Source of the DNA: Methanospirillum hungatei
GTDB taxonomy: Archaea; Halobacteriota; Methanomicrobia; Methanomicrobiales; Methanospirillaceae
NCBI RefSeq assembly: GCF_020216685.1
Contig: NZ_JAIWNS010000209.1
Location: 1 to 8,824, forward strand
DNA length: 8,824 nucleotides
Reading direction: 5' to 3'
Under the pieces are notes generated by a model, which worked only from the letters and a program-made list of their open reading frames with translations, did no database searches and was not told where the DNA came from. How positions within the stretch are numbered: the stretch's first letter is position 1; the number at the start of each line of letters is the position of its first letter. The position numbers and the translations under genes were made by a program. This document shows positions 6,472 through 8,824 of this stretch, in pieces.

Positions 6472-6496
6472 AAAAAAAGTTGCTAATCTGAAAAAA
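6472..6496 (-). terminator. U-tract terminators downstream of ilvN
   Basis: On the minus strand two U-runs (six at 6496-6491, seven at 6478-6472) lie about 70-95 nt past the ilvN stop, with a weak TCAGA/TCTGA stem (6468-6472 with 6487-6491) between them. A third run of six follows at 6418-6413. Clustered U-tracts are the usual archaeal terminator. These are likely ends of the leu/ilv transcript. Confidence 0.5.
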
Positions 6497-6565
6497 GGGC
6501 ATAGACTCAATAATGAAATATGCAATAAAATTGGATTGAGGAGAGAAATAGGCTTGAAAAGGGGA

Positions 6566-7069
6566 TTATCTCCCAGAACTTACCGTTGCAGATCCCCGTT
6601 GCAAGGCAATCTTTCCGGTTCTGACCAGCTCAAGAACCCCATATGGTTTTAAGAGATCTTCAATTGCAGCAATCTTTCCACTATCTCCTGTTACTTCAAC
6701 TACCAGCGTATCACTCCCGACATCGATGATCTTTGCTCTGAATATCCCTGCAATCTGCATGACCTCAGAACGGGCTTCACCAGGCCCTGCCCTGACTTTC
6801 ATCAACGCCAGTTCCCGTTCCACATGCTCTGATTCGGATATATCAAGAACTTTAATAACTTCGATCAGTTTGTTGAGCTGCTTTTTCACCTGTTCAATCT
6901 GGACATCATTTCCCGTGACAACAATGGTGATCCGGCTGGTGTCAGGCTGCTCACAATGACCAACTGCCAGGCTTTCGATATTAAAACCCCGTCGTGAGAA
7001 GAGACCGGTGACTCGTGAGAGAACACCCGGACTATCCTCTACAAGGACACTGAATATGTGTGCAGTCAT
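6566..7069 (-). CDS. ilvN: Acetolactate synthase small (regulatory) subunit
   Basis: This 167-residue regulatory subunit of acetohydroxyacid synthase binds the large subunit, raises its activity and usually mediates feedback inhibition by valine or another branched-chain amino acid. The N-terminal ACT domain (about 1-75) shows HIFSVLVEDSPGVLSRVTGLFSRRGFNIESL, with the glycine and asparagine (GFNI) that form the effector site in the family. The C-terminal domain (about 80-160: ELALMKVR, then EVMQIAGIFRAKIIDV and a TGKIALQRG end) is the conserved activation domain. The length is normal for the small-subunit family (about 160-170). It starts 2 nt after the ilvB stop; the GAG codons for the last three glutamates of IlvB double as its ribosome-binding site. 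It is the last gene of the operon in this window. Confidence 0.97.
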   Translation of the reverse strand: MTAHIFSVLVEDSPGVLSRVTGLFSRRGFNIESLAVGHCEQPDTSRITIVVTGNDVQIEQVKKQLNKLIEVIKVLDISESEHVERELALMKVRAGPGEARSEVMQIAGIFRAKIIDVGSDTLVVEVTGDSGKIAAIEDLLKPYGVLELVRTGKIALQRGSATVSSGR

Positions 7070-7071
7070 CC

Positions 7072-8763
7072 TTACTCCTCCTCATGTTCGGTATGATGTC
7101 CGACGATCATCTCACTGATATTTGCCCCTGCAGGAACCATGGGGAACACATTCTCTTCCCGTTCAACCCTGACATCAAGAACATACGGCCCGGGATGAGC
7201 AAGTGCGGTTCTTATGGCTGCTTCCACATCAGAAGCATTCCTGACCGTAGCAGCCTCTATTCCATATGCTTTTGCTATTCGTTCAAAGTGAACTTCCGGC
7301 AGTTCGGTGTATGAATACCGGCGCTCATAGAAGAGCTGCTGCCATTGCCTGACCATCCCAAGGTACTGATTATTGAGGACGATCACTTTCACCGGGATGT
7401 TGTACTGTGCCACCGTCCCCAGTTCCTGGATGTTCATCTGGAAAGATCCATCACCGGCAAGGACGAAAACGGGCTGATCAGGGCAGGCAAAATGAACCCC
7501 CATTGAAGCTGGAAACCCATAGCCCATGGTACCAAGGCCGCCTGAGCTGATCCACTGACGTGGCCGGGTAAACTTAAACCACTGGGCGGTCCACATCTGG
7601 TTCTGCCCAACTTCGCTGACAATAATTCCCTTTTCACCCAGGACATCGGCAAGGGTTTTGATTACAAACTGGGGGTGCAGTTTCCCATCAGACGTGTATC
7701 TGAGAGGATGATTCTTCTTCCACATCGCAACTTTTTCAGACCATTCAGGATGCGGGCATGACTCAGGAATCTTTTTAAGAATGTCAGAAAGCACACTCTT
7801 TGCATCTCCGACGATTGGAACATCCGGCTGTTTATTCTTCCCGATCTCGGCTGGGTCAATATCTATATGAATAATCTTTGCCTGCGGTGCAAAAGCCTCT
7901 ATCTTTCCGGTTACGCGGTCATCAAACCTGACTCCGATGGAGAAGAGCAGGTCTGATTCGGTGATGGCATAATTTGCATACTCAGTCCCATGCATCCCGA
8001 GCATCCCAAGGTTGAGCGGATGATCCGTCGGTATACACCCAAGACCCATCAGGGTAGTAGTAACCGGCATACACATCTTCTCAGCAAGGGCGACGAGTTC
8101 TGCAGATGCATCGGATGAGATGACACCACCTCCTGCATAGATAACCGGTCTTTTTGCCTGAAGCAGGAGATCTACTGCCCGCTGGATCATCTTGCTGTGA
8201 CCCTGGTACTTTGGTTTGTATCCCCTGAGCCGTGGCTGCTCATCCGGTCCGTCCACATCCGGTACCATTGAAGTGCATACATCTTTTGGAAGATCAATGA
8301 GAACCGGCCCTTTCCGTCCGGTACTTGCGATATGAAATGCCTCCCGGATGATGCGTTTCAGATCACGGGCGTCAGTTACCAGGTAATTATGTTTGGTAAC
8401 CGGCATGGTAATCCCGGTAATGTCCGACTCCTGAAAGGCGTCATTTCCCAGGAGTGAGGTCGGGACCTGGCCGGTAATTGCAACCACCGGTATTGAGTCC
8501 ATGTATGCGGTGGCAAGACCGGTGACCAGATTACAGGCACCAGGACCAGATGTTGCAAGACAGACTCCGGTCTTCCCGCTGGCCCGTGCATATCCATCTG
8601 CTGCATGAATAGCGGCCTGCTCATGACGAACAAGGATATGGCGAATATCTGCATCATAGAGTTCGTCATAAATCGGAAGAACAACACCGCCCGGATACCC
8701 AAAGATGATGTCGACTCCCTGTTCTGTTAAACCTTCAATCAGTATTTGTGCTCCGCTTTTCAT
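7072..8763 (-). CDS. ilvB: Acetolactate synthase large (catalytic) subunit
   Basis: This 563-residue thiamine-diphosphate enzyme condenses two pyruvates to 2-acetolactate, or pyruvate with 2-oxobutyrate to 2-aceto-2-hydroxybutyrate, the first common step of valine, leucine and isoleucine synthesis. The N-terminal domain (about 1-170) has FGYPGG and the catalytic Glu48 in VRHEQAAIHAADGYARASG. The central domain (about 190-330, with YAGGGV and IGVRFDDRVTGK) binds FAD in the family. The C-terminal domain has the thiamine-diphosphate motif GDGSF (Asp438) with NNQYLG 27 residues on (Asn464/465). The length is typical. The ATG at 8763 has GAGGGA 7 nt upstream and lies inside the end of the preceding gene (29-nt overlap), so the two are co-transcribed and probably translationally coupled. 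Intact, with no unusual residues noticed. Confidence 0.98.
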   Translation of the reverse strand: MKSGAQILIEGLTEQGVDIIFGYPGGVVLPIYDELYDADIRHILVRHEQAAIHAADGYARASGKTGVCLATSGPGACNLVTGLATAYMDSIPVVAITGQVPTSLLGNDAFQESDITGITMPVTKHNYLVTDARDLKRIIREAFHIASTGRKGPVLIDLPKDVCTSMVPDVDGPDEQPRLRGYKPKYQGHSKMIQRAVDLLLQAKRPVIYAGGGVISSDASAELVALAEKMCMPVTTTLMGLGCIPTDHPLNLGMLGMHGTEYANYAITESDLLFSIGVRFDDRVTGKIEAFAPQAKIIHIDIDPAEIGKNKQPDVPIVGDAKSVLSDILKKIPESCPHPEWSEKVAMWKKNHPLRYTSDGKLHPQFVIKTLADVLGEKGIIVSEVGQNQMWTAQWFKFTRPRQWISSGGLGTMGYGFPASMGVHFACPDQPVFVLAGDGSFQMNIQELGTVAQYNIPVKVIVLNNQYLGMVRQWQQLFYERRYSYTELPEVHFERIAKAYGIEAATVRNASDVEAAIRTALAHPGPYVLDVRVEREENVFPMVPAGANISEMIVGHHTEHEEE

Positions 8764-8824
8764 GATATTCCCTCAGCAGACGGTTCATCCCGGTGATGAC
8801 CGCCTCCACGCTGGCCTGAATAAT
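8735..8824 (-). CDS. C-terminal end of a 2-isopropylmalate synthase / citramalate synthase-like protein (partial)
   Basis: Only the last 29 codons and the stop (TGA at 8737-8735) are in the window. The peptide reads IIQASVEAVITGMNRLL, then REYHEKRSTNTD. The first part resembles the final helix of the C-terminal regulatory (LeuA dimer) domain, which in archaeal LeuA and CimA proteins ends with a pattern like II.ASV.AY..ALNRLL. The gene overlaps ilvB by 29 nt in another frame. If the call is right, the operon order is leuA/cimA-ilvB-ilvN, joining the first step of leucine (or, for citramalate synthase, isoleucine) synthesis to acetolactate synthase. With so few residues the two enzymes cannot be told apart, and the open frame alone would be weak evidence; the helix pattern and the operon context carry the call. 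Confidence 0.65.
   Translation of the reverse strand: MIQASVEAVITGMNRLLREYHEKRSTNTD

Larger units (their letters stand above)
6240..6565. other. Non-coding stretch between ilvN and the secreted-protein gene
   Basis: There is no credible gene in these 326 nt; the only small open frame I noticed (30 codons, plus strand, from 6277) lacks a ribosome-binding site. The stretch is AT-rich except for a GC-rich block at 6424-6463. It contains three A-runs of six or seven on the plus strand (U-runs on the minus strand, 6413-6418, 6472-6478, 6491-6496) that suit termination of the ilv operon, the promoter of the next gene at its left end, and the paired segments listed separately. Confidence 0.7.

Noticed and set aside
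1..8824. CRISPR array, tRNA, rRNA, insertion sequence or defence island
   Set aside because: I saw no regularly spaced repeats, no tRNA-like cloverleaf or CCA-end pattern, no transposase or integrase motifs and no known defence domains on either strand.

Overview
The window looks like chromosomal DNA of a methanogenic archaeon, most likely of the order Methanomicrobiales (a Methanospirillum-like organism is my best guess). This rests on histidine kinases with an HDILN phospho-acceptor box and FTREYQ/GLGLFLIREIL signatures, TATA-type promoter boxes, Shine-Dalgarno sequences of the GAGGTGATC type, and U-tract terminators. No database search was possible, so the taxonomy is inference.

Layout. 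Positions 1-403 (minus) hold the first part of a polytopic membrane protein that runs off the left edge. It is divergent from a forward pair at 473-3015: a membrane-anchored PAS-PAS histidine kinase whose stop codon overlaps (ATGA) the start of a metallo-beta-lactamase-fold protein. No response regulator is seen. Tail to tail with this pair, 5 nt away, is a minus-strand operon of a ferredoxin-tailed aldo/keto reductase followed by an overlapping TetR-family regulator (4815-3021). Its promoter carries a tandem palindromic element between the TATA box and the start codon, a convincing candidate operator for the TetR protein. Positions 4966-5524 hold a decayed second histidine kinase: the ATPase half of a paralogue of the first kinase, without sensor domains or an intact histidine box, and broken by a frameshift.

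Positions 6209-5583 (minus) encode a small secreted protein with a clear signal peptide and no known function. A 326-nt non-coding stretch (6240-6565) follows, with U-tracts on the minus strand and a GC-rich block holding two interleaved complementary pairs. From 8824 to 6566 (minus) lies a branched-chain amino acid operon: the C-terminal tail of a 2-isopropylmalate synthase/citramalate synthase-like protein, then acetolactate synthase large (ilvB) and small (ilvN) subunits, all tightly packed or overlapping.

How the genes work together. The ilv/leu genes form one biosynthetic unit making acetolactate for valine, isoleucine and leucine. The reductase-TetR pair reads as a self-regulated, inducible redox or detoxification unit. 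The kinase-metallohydrolase pair reads as a signalling unit with an unusual partner. I see no defence system, mobile element or CRISPR array.
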